Shown: positions 37,328 through 48,530, counted from the stretch's first letter. The stretch: 64,000 nt of DNA from Melieria omissa (GCA_963971225.1 OZ020267.1:112478936-112542935), one strand, 5' to 3'. Notes: a model not told the origin generated them from the letters alone. Numbers and translations are program-made.

Positions 37328-37490
37328 ATATATCGAAAAATTAGCAGATATCGTGTTTTAATTGTGTTTTCTAGAGGCAGTCTTAATACATAATTGTCGC
37401 ACTATGTATATTCCTTTGATTTTGAAGGCCCTGCCAGCCAGCCCTTTAGTCTTTAAGTGTGATGATGATTTAAAATTGTTACTCTAACTG

Positions 37491-37619
37491 ATAAATAAAT
37501 AAATAAATAAATAAACAAACAAACAAATAAATAAATAAATAAATTAATTAATTAATTAATTAATTAAGTAATACATAAATAAATAAAAAAATAAATAAAT
37601 AAATAAATAAATAAATAGA

Positions 37620-37650
<31 letters not shown>

Positions 37651-37700
37651 ATAGATAAATTAATAAATAAATTAATTAATTAATAATAATTGTCACTGTA
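37491..37700. repeat. (AAAT)n / (TTAA)n microsatellite
   Basis: About 200 bp of AAAT units with internal AAAC, TTAA and TAGA variants. Confidence 0.92.
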
Positions 37701-40700
37701 ACTAATTAATAAATATATTAAATAAATACACAATTTTTATAAGACTTTTTATAAAAACTGCACAGGAATAACAAATTTCTAAAAAAATTCTTCCAACAGC
37801 TTTAAAATTATAAAATCTTGTTAATTCTTCTGCAGCGTTGACCAGCCAAGTTACAACCTTTGATATTCATATTTTTTTACACTCCTACGACAACAACAAT
37901 TTCGTTTATGTCTACAAAATTTGTTGTTTTTGTTTTTGAAAAAAAAGCTACCATAAAAAGGCAAATACAACAATGCCAACAGAAAGAACAACAGTGAATA
38001 ATAAATTGAGAGGGGAACGGACAAAGTTTTGCTTATTGTCACCAGGGGTTACAACCAACTAAAGAACAGAAACAACAACAACAACAAACTGACAACAACT
38101 CAACACCAAAGGACATCAAAAATATGAAGCATAACAATAAGAAAGCGAAATACCAAAGCGCAACAATAACATAAAATACAACAACAACAACAATAACAAC
38201 AACGATAGCCATAGTAGCAACACGGAGGATAACAGCTACAATAATAACTTGAAGAAAAGTTTACGGGTTCCATAATACTCGCTCAACAGCAGCAAAATAA
38301 CAATGCCAACAAAAACAACAACAACAACATGAGCGACAACCTGGTCACACAGGTGTGCAGGCACAGGCGAGTGCCGGCCGGTCACCGCCAGCCAGTCAGG
38401 AAATGAAAAGGGAAACAATGTACAAAAATAAAGCTCGTCCAGTGGGAGAGACAGAGAGAGGAAGTGGCCAGGAGGGAAGAGCGTGCAAGGGAAAAAAAGT
38501 CCGGAAATTTTTATTTAGACGACCGTGCTGCCAACAAAAGCTGGACAAAGCAATTTGTCGTTCCATGTGGCTCCATATGGCGCGTTGACGATTGTGTGCG
38601 CCGACGGCGGTAACGGTTGCCCGGCTTGGCTGGTCTGCCGCTCGATCGGCCTACACCGAACACTGACTGCCTGACTGCAGTGTGTGGCGCACGGAGAAAT
38701 GTTTGTAAAATGTCAACAATTTGTGTTGGCAAACATGGCAGCAAATATTTTGGATGTGAAGTGTTTTGTAAAATGGCCAACAGTTTTCAAGTGGTTTTCG
38801 GATATTTTTGCAAAAATATTTGAAATGTTTTTATGTGAAAAAAACTAGTATAGGCTTTGGGCTCTTAGTGTTGTATGTGCTTGAATTAGTTTGGCTTTGG
38901 GAAAGCAGTGCGCGGGAAGTTAACTTCTAAGTTCGAGGGACTTCCAAGTTGGAGTTCTTCCTTGTGCTGTGTGGAAAAGTGGTTTTATCAGAAAATCTCT
39001 GTTCGAATGGTGGTGTTTTCGAATGACTATCAATCAGTCGCTTCTTCGCAGCTTTTTTCTACTCAATGGCTCCAAGAAATACCAATCGTTCCTATAAGGT
39101 TGTTTTATCTATATTCTGTATCATTGATCCTGGATAACCTTCAAATCTTTTAAGACGCTTTTATTTATTTCTCCCTCGGGGTAAGTCATTCTCAATTCCC
39201 TCTGCTGCTTTCCTTTCTTATGACAATAGAGTTGTTTTACAAACCATATCCAAAATATGTTTACTACTCAAATTTCAATACTTATCTGACATGCCTTGGA
39301 ATCATTTTGATCCCTTCTTTTCTCAGGCCTTAGTAATTTGTGCCTCTTTCCTTTCGTAAAAGCGTTTCTTTCCCGCTCTTTTCTTAGAACTTATTTCACT
39401 AGATAACTTTCTATTCTTTTCTATTGTGGTTGTCTATTCAAATCATAATCAAAATTTAATTGATTCTCTGTAAGAAAAGTCTGACTTTCCATATGAATTA
39501 CTATTTTCTACCTACCGAACTACTCTTTATCTTTCCTTCTAATATCTGGTCTTCTAAATAATATTCATCTATTGGTTTCTCTCTACTTGGAACTTTACCA
39601 TACAAATACGAATATAGTAGCTTAACTCAGATTTGAATCGGCGGATGATCCCTTAGGCTGTTTCAAAAGCTGAAAATTGAGCTTGAAACTCAGATTGGAA
39701 ACTCAGATCTAAAAAACTTACAGCCTAACAATATTGATTTCAGATATCAGGGAAATTGCCAGCTAAAAATATTTTCCTCATCTTACCATAATTTTAGCTA
39801 AACTTATCTATATCGCATGTCTCATTGAGTTTAATAGAACATACGACATTTGATTTCCCAGGCACCGATTTTTTAAGCTACAATCACCACTTCCACCGTT
39901 GGAATTTTGCAAAATTCCAACACGCATTCAGGCCATTTTTCATATCACCTAAATGCGAGATAATATTTTGGTTATCAAATTAGCAAACATATTTCATCGT
40001 GGGTGGCCACAACACAACACGAAGCCGACGCACGGTGGACAATTTTTTCCAATAGGGAGTTGCCAGGAAGAAATTTGTAAATTACCCGCTTTTGGGGCAA
40101 TTTTTTTGCCCGTTTATGGTGTTAAGCTGTGAATGTGATTAATTATGTGGGCGGCAGCGGCGCCAGTGGGCGGCGGACTGTTGACGGCAGCGAACGATGT
40201 CGACCACGGCAACGACAAAAACAACAACAACCACACACACAGCAACATTGACGCTGGCAAAACAAACTTGTTATTGTTGTAGTTGTTGATTTATTTTGTT
40301 GTAGCTGAATTGAGTTGAGGTGGAATCGAGGTGAGCAGCTTTCGGCTGGCTTTTTCACCGTTCAGATGCGATGCGATAATTGGCATAACTTTTTGATTTC
40401 TCGCCGTTTCTGGGTATTTGCGGACCTTTCGTTTAAATGGCTGGAAGTAATTCGGTTGGAATTATTATAACGAGCGAGTGCCACGCTGACGAGAAACGGA
40501 GGGACGGAGCGCCAAAGTTTTGCCGCTTATTATGTTTTTTGTAGTGTCGCACTGCCGACCGTCACCGACCGAGTGGCTGCTTTTATTTGCATTTTACAAT
40601 AAAATTTTTGCCGCTGCCACTTTGGACGGCCACTTGCCGCACCTCCGCTCCCTCCACTCCCAGGGGGTTGTTTTGCGTAATCTACAAGGTAAACATGTTG

Positions 40701-41505
40701 CGATAATTTATCATGCGCCACGGGCGATATTTCGAGCATGTTGAGCACTTGAGCGACGGCGGACGCGGGCAGCTGACAATGCGCACAGGACAAGTGGCCA
40801 AAAAGGACAACTATATAGAGTAAACAATAAATAGAAATCAACAAAGGGCAACATTAACGAATAAATAAATAAATAAAAACGAAATGACTTGAGCAAACTC
40901 ATTAGCGTGCGCCATATTGTGGCAGAAGCCAACGAACGTCACATGGTGCGGCCCTGGGCGGGAATACGAGTGCGATCGGAATTAGTGTCATAAATAGTGC
41001 CACAATATCCGTTGACGATGTGGCGTTACTGGCGTGGACTGGCGACTACGTTAAGCACAAGTGACAACAAAGCAGTCGGCGGCGCTGAGAGGAGGTGCTT
41101 CAACGAAAATATGACAACAATAAAATTGTAAATACAGCAACAACAATGACAGTGAGTGACCCGAGTGTGAGTGGCACATTGCAAATGCCATGCTGGGCAA
41201 AATAATAATGCAAAAGTCAATGCCATGACTTGAGCAAATTGGCCAAAAACTAATAGCACAACCCGAAAACAAAATCAATATTGAGCATTGCGAACGTCAG
41301 TGATAATTTCAATTCCTATACACACACCAATACATATACCAATAGTGCTTTTGTGTCAGTGTTGGTACCTTATGATTATTTCCATTATTTCTCACTACTT
41401 GCTTTATTTTATAATTTGTAGTAATTTTCATTTTGGCATCTTTTTCATTATCATTTACATTACTTCAAGTGGGTTAGAAGAGGTTCCCTAGTATAACCTC
41501 AAGTC
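37701..41505. other. Noncoding DNA, (CAA)n-rich; one weak exon candidate
   Basis: (CAA)n-rich DNA covers about 38070-38330. A partial relative of the 34476 hairpin lies at 39810-39872. The block 40140-41280 is GC-balanced. Within it, minus strand 40643-40810 could be an exon: AG acceptor after a T-rich tract, open frame with well balanced codons (LPASAVAQVLNMLEISPVAH), and a GAG/GTGCGG donor. There is no family match and the donor is weak, so it is not called. Confidence 0.4.
38070..38330. repeat. (CAA)n-rich tract
   Basis: Repeated CAACAACAACAACAA runs separated by ATAACA and similar variants at about 38073-38096, 38180-38204 and 38312-38330. Confidence 0.85.
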
Positions 41506-41640
41506 TATGTTTAACTTTGCAAAGAACACTCACATATTCACCGATCGCTTTAACATCGAATCGCAACACTAAGGAGCTCTAACTGGTACCGCTAAGGACT
41601 CAACAGGGCCACTGGGTGGCCAACTCTGCCAGTCAGCTTT
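41506..41640 (+). pseudogene. LINE C-terminal scrap and 3' tail, second copy
   Basis: The frame FAKNTHIFTDRF...SQH-stop matches the FARSTRILTDHF...PQH end of the scrap at 6545-6841. The UTR blocks TAAGGAGCTCTAACTGGTA and GCTAAGGAC/GCTTAGGAC also match. It runs into ACTGGGTGGCCAACTCTGCC near 41620-41640, directly before the minisatellite. Only the last 20 or so codons and the UTR remain. Confidence 0.8.
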
Positions 41641-43035
41641 TCTTACCCTAAACTGCCATAAGAATCTTTGTCATTAATAATGCCATTACATTTTGCATTA
41701 TCATACTACCACTACTACTATCATCAATGCCACAAAGTACCATTGCCAATACCCAAAGTACAATTGCAATTACAATTATTACTAATTTTCCACAATCATT
41801 CTGTCTAATATCATTCTTTCCACTTTTATTACTGGAACTAACATATATGATAACCGCTACTACCATTACCACTACTAACACAATTACTTCTGCCATTACT
41901 TGTACCAATACTTACTTATTTATATGGCTAACGTTAAATTGATATTTGTTGTACCCCTTTTTACATTTACGATTACTTTCACCATTACTTTTACGATTAC
42001 TTATACCATTACTTTTATCATTACTTCTACCAATACTTCTACCATTACTTCTTCCATTATTCATACCATTACTTATTCGGATGGCCTCTTTACTCTTACC
42101 ATTACTTATAGCATTACTTTTACCAGTACTTTTGCCATTACTTATACCATTACTTACTCACTTGGATGGTCAACGTTGGGTTACGGTTTGCTGTAGCACC
42201 ACATTTAAAATTACTTTTCCCATTACTTATAGCATTACTTCTACCATTACATGTACCATTACTTACCTACTTGGATGGCCAACGTCGAATTTAGGCTTTC
42301 TATACCACTTCTTGAGTTTTACCATTACTTATACCAATAATCCTACCATTTTTACTCTCTTTAATTAGTTTTATGTAGCTTAAGATTTGTTGTATAGTCT
42401 GTACTTACTTTTACCATTACCATTACTTATAGCATTACTTGCTTACTTGGATGGCCAACGTCGAACTTCGGCTAACAGTATCCTCTCTTTGCTTCTACCA
42501 TTACTTACACCATTACTTATAGCATTACTTTTACCAATACTTCTACCATTACTTTTACCATTACTTCTACCAATTCTTCTACCATTACTTTTAATTTTAC
42601 CATTACTTATAGCATTACATTTACCAGTATTTCTGCCAATACTTACACCATTACTTACTTACTTGGGTGGTATATTTACTTCTACCATTACTTATACCAT
42701 TATTTTTACCATTACTTCTACCAATACTTCTACCATTACTTTTACCATTACTTCTTCCATTACTCATACCATTATTTACTCGGATGGTCTCTTTACTTTC
42801 ACCATTACTTATAGCATTGCTTTTACCAGTGCTTCTGCCATTACTTGTACCATTGCTTATAGGATTACTTCTACCATTACTTTTGCCATTACTTACATAC
42901 TTCGTTGGCCAACTTTGGATTTCGGGTTTCTGTATCACCTCTTTGCTTTTAACCATTATTTACACCTTATACCATTACTTCTACCATTACTTTTACCATT
43001 ACCTCTGCCATTACTTATACCATAAGTTACTTACT

Positions 43036-43698
43036 TAGATAACCACAACAATTCGACGTCGAGTTTCATCGTCTATTGGGTACCGGGTCACAAAGGAGTT
43101 GAGGGAAATGAGAAGGCTGATGCGCTCGCTAAAGCCGGGGCACGACTGCCTACGGTTAGCGAGCCAGACATCCATCCACCCCTCTCCACGCTCAAGACGG
43201 AAATAGAAGAGAATATGATTCGTGAAGCGGCGTCCATGTGGGAGAGATCTACATCTCACAGGACAGCAAAAATCATGCTTCGCGAACATAATGTCAACAA
43301 CACAGAGTTTGTACTATCACTCCGAAGAGATGATTGCAAACTATTGACCGGGATACTCACGGGACACTGTCTCACACCGTCCCACGCTGCCAAACTTGGC
43401 TTGGTACCAAGTGATGCATGCACAAGATGTGGTGAAGACAGTGCCAAGGGTACCCTGGAGCATTTGCTGTGCCACTGCCCTGCTCTCTACAGATCACGGG
43501 TCAGCTGCCTCGGATCCGCGTCGTTCTCTTCCTTGGAAAGAGTCGCGGAACAAAAAAGCAGCGACTTACTTAGATTTGGCAAAACGTTTTTGACAAACTA
43601 CATACAGGTCTGAAGCTCCAGAACCTTTCTGGTACCACTATGGATCAACATGGTCTATGTGAGACCCCCCCGAGGGTCAGCCAGCCTAACCTACCTAC
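43036..43698 (+). mobile_element. Non-LTR retrotransposon 3' fragment in the minisatellite
   Basis: This block interrupts the minisatellite. It holds the end of a LINE: the last third of RNase H, the C-terminal Cys/His segment, and a 3' UTR ending CAGCCTAACCTACCTACCTT. The 5' end is truncated inside RNase H. No clear target duplication was found, which is hard to judge inside a repeat. Confidence 0.88.
43041..43613 (+). pseudogene. RNase H end and Cys/His tail of the LINE
   Basis: The open frame reads FIVYWVPGHKGVEGNEKADA, the RNase H region with the last acidic residue, so the first three catalytic residues are missing. The usual linker leads to KLLTGILTGHCLTPSHAAKL, then CTRCGEDSAKGTLEHLLCHC, the Cys/His tail typical of I/LOA/R1-like elements. 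The stop is at 43611-43613. The frame itself has no stop or frameshift, suggesting a younger copy than the other fragments; an internal ATG at 43215 is not the true start. Confidence 0.88.
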
Positions 43699-43753
43699 CT
43701 TCATCGTGTTTGTTTCTTCCATTACTTATACCATTACTTATGTCATTACATTA

Positions 43754-43940
43754 GTAATCAGTAGGGATCGGAATTATATGCAAGTGCATACTTTTTTGGA
43801 GCTTCCGATTTGAACGGGACCAAGACAGAAACTATTTTTATTGAAAAATATTAAGAATGACCTAACATATGCACTGCATATTCCAATATGTTTTCATATT
43901 TTTGCATTTTTTGCATATAAATCCGATACATAGTAATCAG
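43754..43940. mobile_element. hAT-type MITE, 171 bp
   Basis: Element 43762-43932 is flanked by GTAATCAG at 43754-43761 and 43933-43940, an exact 8-bp duplication as made by hAT transposases. Terminal inverted repeats are TAGGGATCGGAATTATATGC and the reverse complement of the right end TATGTATCGGATTTATATGC (18 of 21 matching). The left tip fits the hAT consensus YARNG. No coding capacity. Confidence 0.85.
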
Positions 43941-44110
43941 CAACACTATCCCTATTTCTTAAAATATTTTCATTATAATTCCCTAGCTTACTCTTCTCTT
44001 TGCCACTTCCATTACAAGTGGTAACATTACCATTTCCATTATACTTAGAAATACAAGCAAAATTACTAGCACCATTATTACTATCAATCATTATCATTAC
44101 AACTACAACT

Positions 44111-46051
44111 ACAACACCAACAATTAACTATAAAAAAGCAACAACAACAACAAGAGTAAATAACCACCAGCTATAAGCATCTAAACATTGGCAACACCTT
44201 CACAATTACCCACTGAACGGGCGTAAGTTTTCGCTGCCATACAACGTTGTCGTTGTCAGCGTGCAGCTGACACTCGCTTGGACGCACACTTGACAGCAGC
44301 AGCAACAGCAGCGACTGCACTGCAATTATATGCGGCGATAATGGCATGTTTCCGCATAGTCGCGTCGCCGCGCACAAATATTGTACATGTCGTTTGTAGA
44401 GGCGGCCAGTGTCGGACGTCCGGGTGCTGATTAAATTCAACCAATAATTAACTTCAAGTGTTTATAATAAGGAAAGGTCGAAAGGAGGACAATACATACA
44501 ATGGAATGGTTTTAGTATGTGCTGTTGTTATTTATATAAACTGATGCAGTCAGGTTGATAATCTTGAACTCAGTCCTTTCGAAAAAAAGTAGACTTTACG
44601 TGAAGCTCCATAGAGTAGATTTGAGATCTCATAAGATTAAGAAAAACTAATGATTGACTTGTTTTGCCAGAGACGGTGGATCTTTGGATTCTATAAGTAA
44701 TCTCTTTTACTGGTTTGGTTCAACAGACAAGTCCTGCACACTTTGTGGCACCAACAATTTGTTAGCTTCAGGGTCAATGCGTGTTTCCTCGTGCCCGTCA
44801 CAATCCTTAGACAACCTACATCTGCTTCCCTCAACACTCGTGCTTGCAATCAATATTTCCACTCATTACCGTCAGACATCGAGTGCCCATAGTTTAAGCT
44901 TAAAACGTCGCCATAAGTTCGCATATTTATGCGATTATTTAAAGTCAGCCATAAAGGCGTTAAATTGTTACAATTTGTCTATATTATGAAAGGGAAAAAG
45001 GGCGACCGCAAACAATGGCGGCAACAACAACAAGAAGAAAAACAATAACAGTAATAAAGTTGCCACTACGCGCACGCCAGGGGCCAACTTTAGCCGCTTG
45101 ACTAACCGCAAAAGCCACATGCAACAGTCCAACAAGCAAACACGGACCAAACGTCAACGCACGCGGCTCGCCAACACGCCATGGTTGCCACCATGAAAGC
45201 CACCGAAGGTATTTGATAACAATTAAATGTTCTTTTAAACGTTCCTTACACCATAACATCAATTAAATTCCTCTATCTAATGTTTCCCTCAGCACAAAAG
45301 CTACCACACTCACACACATACACACATACAGCGACTGCTGCCCGTTGACCATTGTTTCTATGGCGCGTTTGCCGTTCCAACGGTTTTATGTGTTTTTATT
45401 TTTTTGCTTTGTGTGTGTGTGTGTTTTTTTTATTGTGTTTGCAACACTATTCGTGTCATGCAACAATGTAATTGCCACTGTCGTTGTCATTTCCGTTGGA
45501 CATGGACTGGCGTCCGTGCGCGCACACCGGTGCCACCGCCGCCGCATGCAACGGCATTCGATTCGACATGACGCCAAAAACAAGAAATAAAGTGTCAAAA
45601 ATGGAGTTGTAAGGCAGCGGCCAGTCAGCAGTTAGTCGTTACTGTTACTGCGGTGAGGGTGTGCTAGGGTTTGTTTCTGTGTGCGTGTGTGTGTTTTGAC
45701 GCTAGAATACGTAAAGCTGAAATTAATACGACGGACAGGCAACTTTTGCGCTGGATTCAATGGGACTTTACGCTTGAACGTACTAAGCTCGGAAATCTAT
45801 TTAATATGAACACTGAAAGAGAATGAAGTCGTTAGAGAACGAGGCAAACGTTGAAAGAGAAAGAGGCAGAGGTTGCTGGATATTTAATTTGCAACTATGG
45901 AATGAATTTAATAATGGGCTGGAAAAAAGGAGATAATGAACGCTGGCATATGCTGGCGCTTAAAAGTATGCAAAAGAAATTGAAAAAAGATGGAAACAAT
46001 CTCTGGATAACTCAATAATTTAGGGATTTTTTTTGAGTAGGTCGGATAATG
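44111..46051. other. Noncoding DNA
   Basis: (CAACAA)n at about 44140-44152 and (CA)n near 45308-45330; (TG)n near 45410-45424. No gene recognised. Confidence 0.45.
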
Positions 46052-46286
46052 TTAACCTTCACTCCGTGCTTGGGATATACAGTTCCGCACGACGACATAA
46101 AACATGAAGTTGTGATGGTTTTTATTTCTAAACGATATATATACACTTATATCATTCGAAAGGTTTTGATGAGAGGAATCAAAAAACATAAACAAATATC
46201 TCAGTTCAAGTATGATTAGGCAGATATAGCAAAAAAAAGCACACAAACTGTTTTTGTGCTTTGGGGAATAAATTACCCAGTTTCTT

Positions 46287-48176
46287 TTGTCAATACAATA
46301 CAATACAAGAGTTCGCTCAGCTATTAAAAAACGTAATAAATTGTACACAAAGTGGCGAAAGACTAGGTCTGATGTCTTATGGTCTGACTATAAAGCTGCC
46401 CGCAACGCTGCTACGACTATCATTAGACAAGCTAAGCGTTGGTACTTCAATTTCAAGCTGGACCCTTCTCTTCCATCTAGAAAACTGTGGCGAAATCTAA
46501 AAAATCTAAAGGTTCATGGCAAGGAAAACTCTGGGTGTGAGTTGGATCCTAATGTGTTAAATGATTTCTTCATTAGTGTCAGTAATAAAGCAAGTTCTAC
46601 TGTTTTGCCACAACATTTGCCGTCCTGTGATCGTGTTAAAGGGAAATTCCAATTCGTGACTGTTTGTGAGGCTGAAGTGTTAAAATCTATAATGGATATT
46701 AAATCAAACGCGGTGGGTGAGGATGGAATCTCCTTAAAATTTGTTAAGCCTATTGTACAGTTTATAATTGGCCCACTTACCCACATAATAAATCATTGCT
46801 TTGCAAGTTCTAGCTTCCCATCTGTGTGGAAAAAAGCGGTTGTTCTGCCGGTTGCTAAAAAGTCAAATGCCTCCTGTCCTGGTGACTACAGGCCCATTAG
46901 TATACTGCCAGCATTCTCTAAGGTGTGTGAGAATTTGATGGCGACGCAAATATCTGCATTCTTGCAAAAGCACAACCTTCTCTCCCCTCTACAATCTGGC
47001 TTTCGACCTAGACATAGCTGCTCCACTGCCATGGTAAAGATACTTGACGACATTAGAATTAAGTTTGACAATGATGACTTAACAATTCTTTGCTTACTTG
47101 ATTTTTCTAAAGCTTTTGACTCGGTAGACCATAACCTCTTATGTGCAAAACTAGTACGCTTCTTTGGTTTCAATGATAGCTCGGCGAAGCTTATAGCAAG
47201 CTATCTTGAGGGACGGACGCAAAAAGTTATGTCCAACAGTTCAATGTCTCAGTCCCGACTGGTATGTTCTGGTGTTCCTCAAGGATCTGTCCTTGGTCCA
47301 CTTCTGTTTAGTCTTTTTGTTAATGATGTATTTTCAGTGTGTCAGCATGTAAATGTCCATGCTTATGCAGATGATATACAAATGTATCTGTCTAGTCGTA
47401 TTGGTCTCGTTGAGGATTTATGTTTCAAAATGAACAGTGATTTGTCTGCAATTTCTGTGTGGGCAGGTGCCAATCACTTGTGTTTGAATGCGTCTAAGTC
47501 CTACGTATTACCGATTTGTCATAGTGCAATACACGTTGACAACATCCCTAAGTTGTATTTAGGCTCAAGTGTGCTTACTTTTACGGACAAAATTAAGAAC
47601 TTAGGATTTATTGTTAACTCAAACTTAAGTTGCTGTGACCATATTAATGGGGTCGTGAGGAAGGTATATGCTACGCTGCGTAAATTGAGAATCTCAGCTC
47701 CATCCACACCCTTGGAAACCAGGCGCAAGTTAGTTATACAACTAATTGTGCCCCTTATTGCCTACTCTGAAGTGGTGTACAGTAAACTTGACTCTAAATC
47801 ACTACATAAAATTAATGTAGCCTTTAATAATGCTACACGATATGTATACGGGCTTAAAAGATATGAGCATATTTCTCCCTGGCAGAATAAAGTACTTGGG
47901 TGTAGTATAGAAAATTATCTATTCGCCAAAAATTGTATCTTTGTCTACAGACTATTAGAATGGAAGACTCCTCTTTATTTATACAAAAAGCTCGTAGCTT
48001 CTAAGTCCCGGAGACATCACAATTTAATTGTCCCGGTGTACAATTTTTTAGCAACATCTCGACTTTTTTTCGTCAACGCCGTCAGAGTCTGGAACTCAGT
48101 TCCTGAAATTACAAGGGCTGGGCTAAACAGAGGCAACTATAGGACTAAACTTTATGAGTATTTTAGAGCACTCTGA
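46287..48176 (+). CDS. Reverse transcriptase of a CR1-like LINE (5'-truncated, frame intact)
   Basis: A 629-codon frame stays open to TGA at 48174-48176. There is no natural start: the first in-frame candidate is a TTG in junction sequence, so the protein is a remnant lacking ORF1 and endonuclease. Landmarks by residue of the open frame: WRNLKNLKVHG about 68-78; NAVGEDGISLKFVKP about 138-152; PGDYRPISILPAFSKV about 198-213; QSGFRPRHSCST about 236-247; LLDFSKAFDSVDH with catalytic Asp272; SGVPQGSVLGPLLFSLFVND about 330-349; AYADDIQMY with Asp362-Asp363. A thumb region follows. All three catalytic Asp are present and no frameshift or stop was found, so the copy is young or was conserved until recently. 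It would prime cDNA at nicked target DNA in the nucleus. Confidence 0.9.
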   Translation: MSIQYNTRVRSAIKKRNKLYTKWRKTRSDVLWSDYKAARNAATTIIRQAKRWYFNFKLDPSLPSRKLWRNLKNLKVHGKENSGCELDPNVLNDFFISVSNKASSTVLPQHLPSCDRVKGKFQFVTVCEAEVLKSIMDIKSNAVGEDGISLKFVKPIVQFIIGPLTHIINHCFASSSFPSVWKKAVVLPVAKKSNASCPGDYRPISILPAFSKVCENLMATQISAFLQKHNLLSPLQSGFRPRHSCSTAMVKILDDIRIKFDNDDLTILCLLDFSKAFDSVDHNLLCAKLVRFFGFNDSSAKLIASYLEGRTQKVMSNSSMSQSRLVCSGVPQGSVLGPLLFSLFVNDVFSVCQHVNVHAYADDIQMYLSSRIGLVEDLCFKMNSDLSAISVWAGANHLCLNASKSYVLPICHSAIHVDNIPKLYLGSSVLTFTDKIKNLGFIVNSNLSCCDHINGVVRKVYATLRKLRISAPSTPLETRRKLVIQLIVPLIAYSEVVYSKLDSKSLHKINVAFNNATRYVYGLKRYEHISPWQNKVLGCSIENYLFAKNCIFVYRLLEWKTPLYLYKKLVASKSRRHHNLIVPVYNFLATSRLFFVNAVRVWNSVPEITRAGLNRGNYRTKLYEYFRAL

Positions 48177-48530
48177 TTGCAGAGTGCTTAAGTATGCTAT
48201 GTATGATGATTGCAAGGCGCACCTTCTTCTTTATTCCCATTTAACCTCTACTTTTCCTCCTTCATTACTATATATAAATATTATATTCTAGATTATATAT
48301 TCTATTATCTATAATACTATGTTATATGCATTAAGCTTCTTTGTTATTATTATATTTAATTTTGAATTGATAGTTCTAAGTTTATTATTTATTTTAATTT
48401 TGTTATTGATAGTTTTAAGTTTAATTGGAGAAATTTAATTCAGATTGAAGTGTAATTAAAAGACTTAGTTCTTACTGCACCTAATGTTATTAATATTCCT
48501 AATAAATGAAATGAAAATGAAATGAAATAC
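46290..48530 (+). mobile_element. CR1-like non-LTR retrotransposon, 5'-truncated
   Basis: About 2.24 kb: reverse transcriptase frame, AT-rich 3' UTR, and a 3' tail of AAATG repeats (TAAATGAAATGAAAATGAAA) near 48505-48530. A tail made of short repeats rather than poly(A), the lack of RNase H, and AYADDIQMY point to the CR1/L2 group (Daphne- or Crack-like). ORF1 and the apurinic endonuclease are missing. Three CAATA units mark the 5' junction. No convincing target duplication, as is common for this group. It lies inside the TTAA-flanked DNA element. Confidence 0.88.

Larger units (their letters stand above)
35876..37408 (+). mobile_element. Mariner element, internally deleted and interrupted
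   Basis: Inverted termini: left CAGTGCGACAATTATGTATT from 35878, right end the reverse complement of CATAGTGCGACAATTATGTA, ending at 37406. The first 26 or so bases agree apart from a TA gain or loss near the tip. TA dinucleotides flank both ends, as expected for IS630-Tc1-mariner insertions. Inside is a plus-strand mariner transposase relic, itself cut by a second element at 36149-36570. Removing that 422-bp insert leaves about 1.1 kb, shorter than the usual 1.3 kb, because part of the transposase middle is also deleted. Confidence 0.9.
41641..44110. repeat. 12-bp minisatellite with a recurring spacer
   Basis: The core (about 41865-43030) is built from 12-bp units of the form CCATTACTTNTA, with N mostly A, T or C. 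The array is punctuated by a spacer of about 50 bp resembling ACTTGGATGGCCAACGTCGA followed by TTTCTGTACCACCTCTTTG. Spacers lie near 41924, 42160, 42272, 42440, 42662 and 42902, giving a higher-order pattern. More degenerate units flank the core (41641-41865 and 43700-44110). A LINE fragment (43036-43698) and a hAT-type MITE (43762-43932) are inserted. Because the unit is a multiple of three, long frames stay open on both strands; they are not genes. Confidence 0.9.

Noticed and set aside
41946..43038. Leu/Pro-rich and Thr/Ile-rich open frames of 98-212 codons
   Set aside because: They are translations of the 12-bp minisatellite and are open in several frames on both strands.
41641..44110. 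CRISPR-like look of repeats with spacers
   Set aside because: Units are 12 bp and degenerate, spacers are alike rather than unique, and the DNA is eukaryotic.
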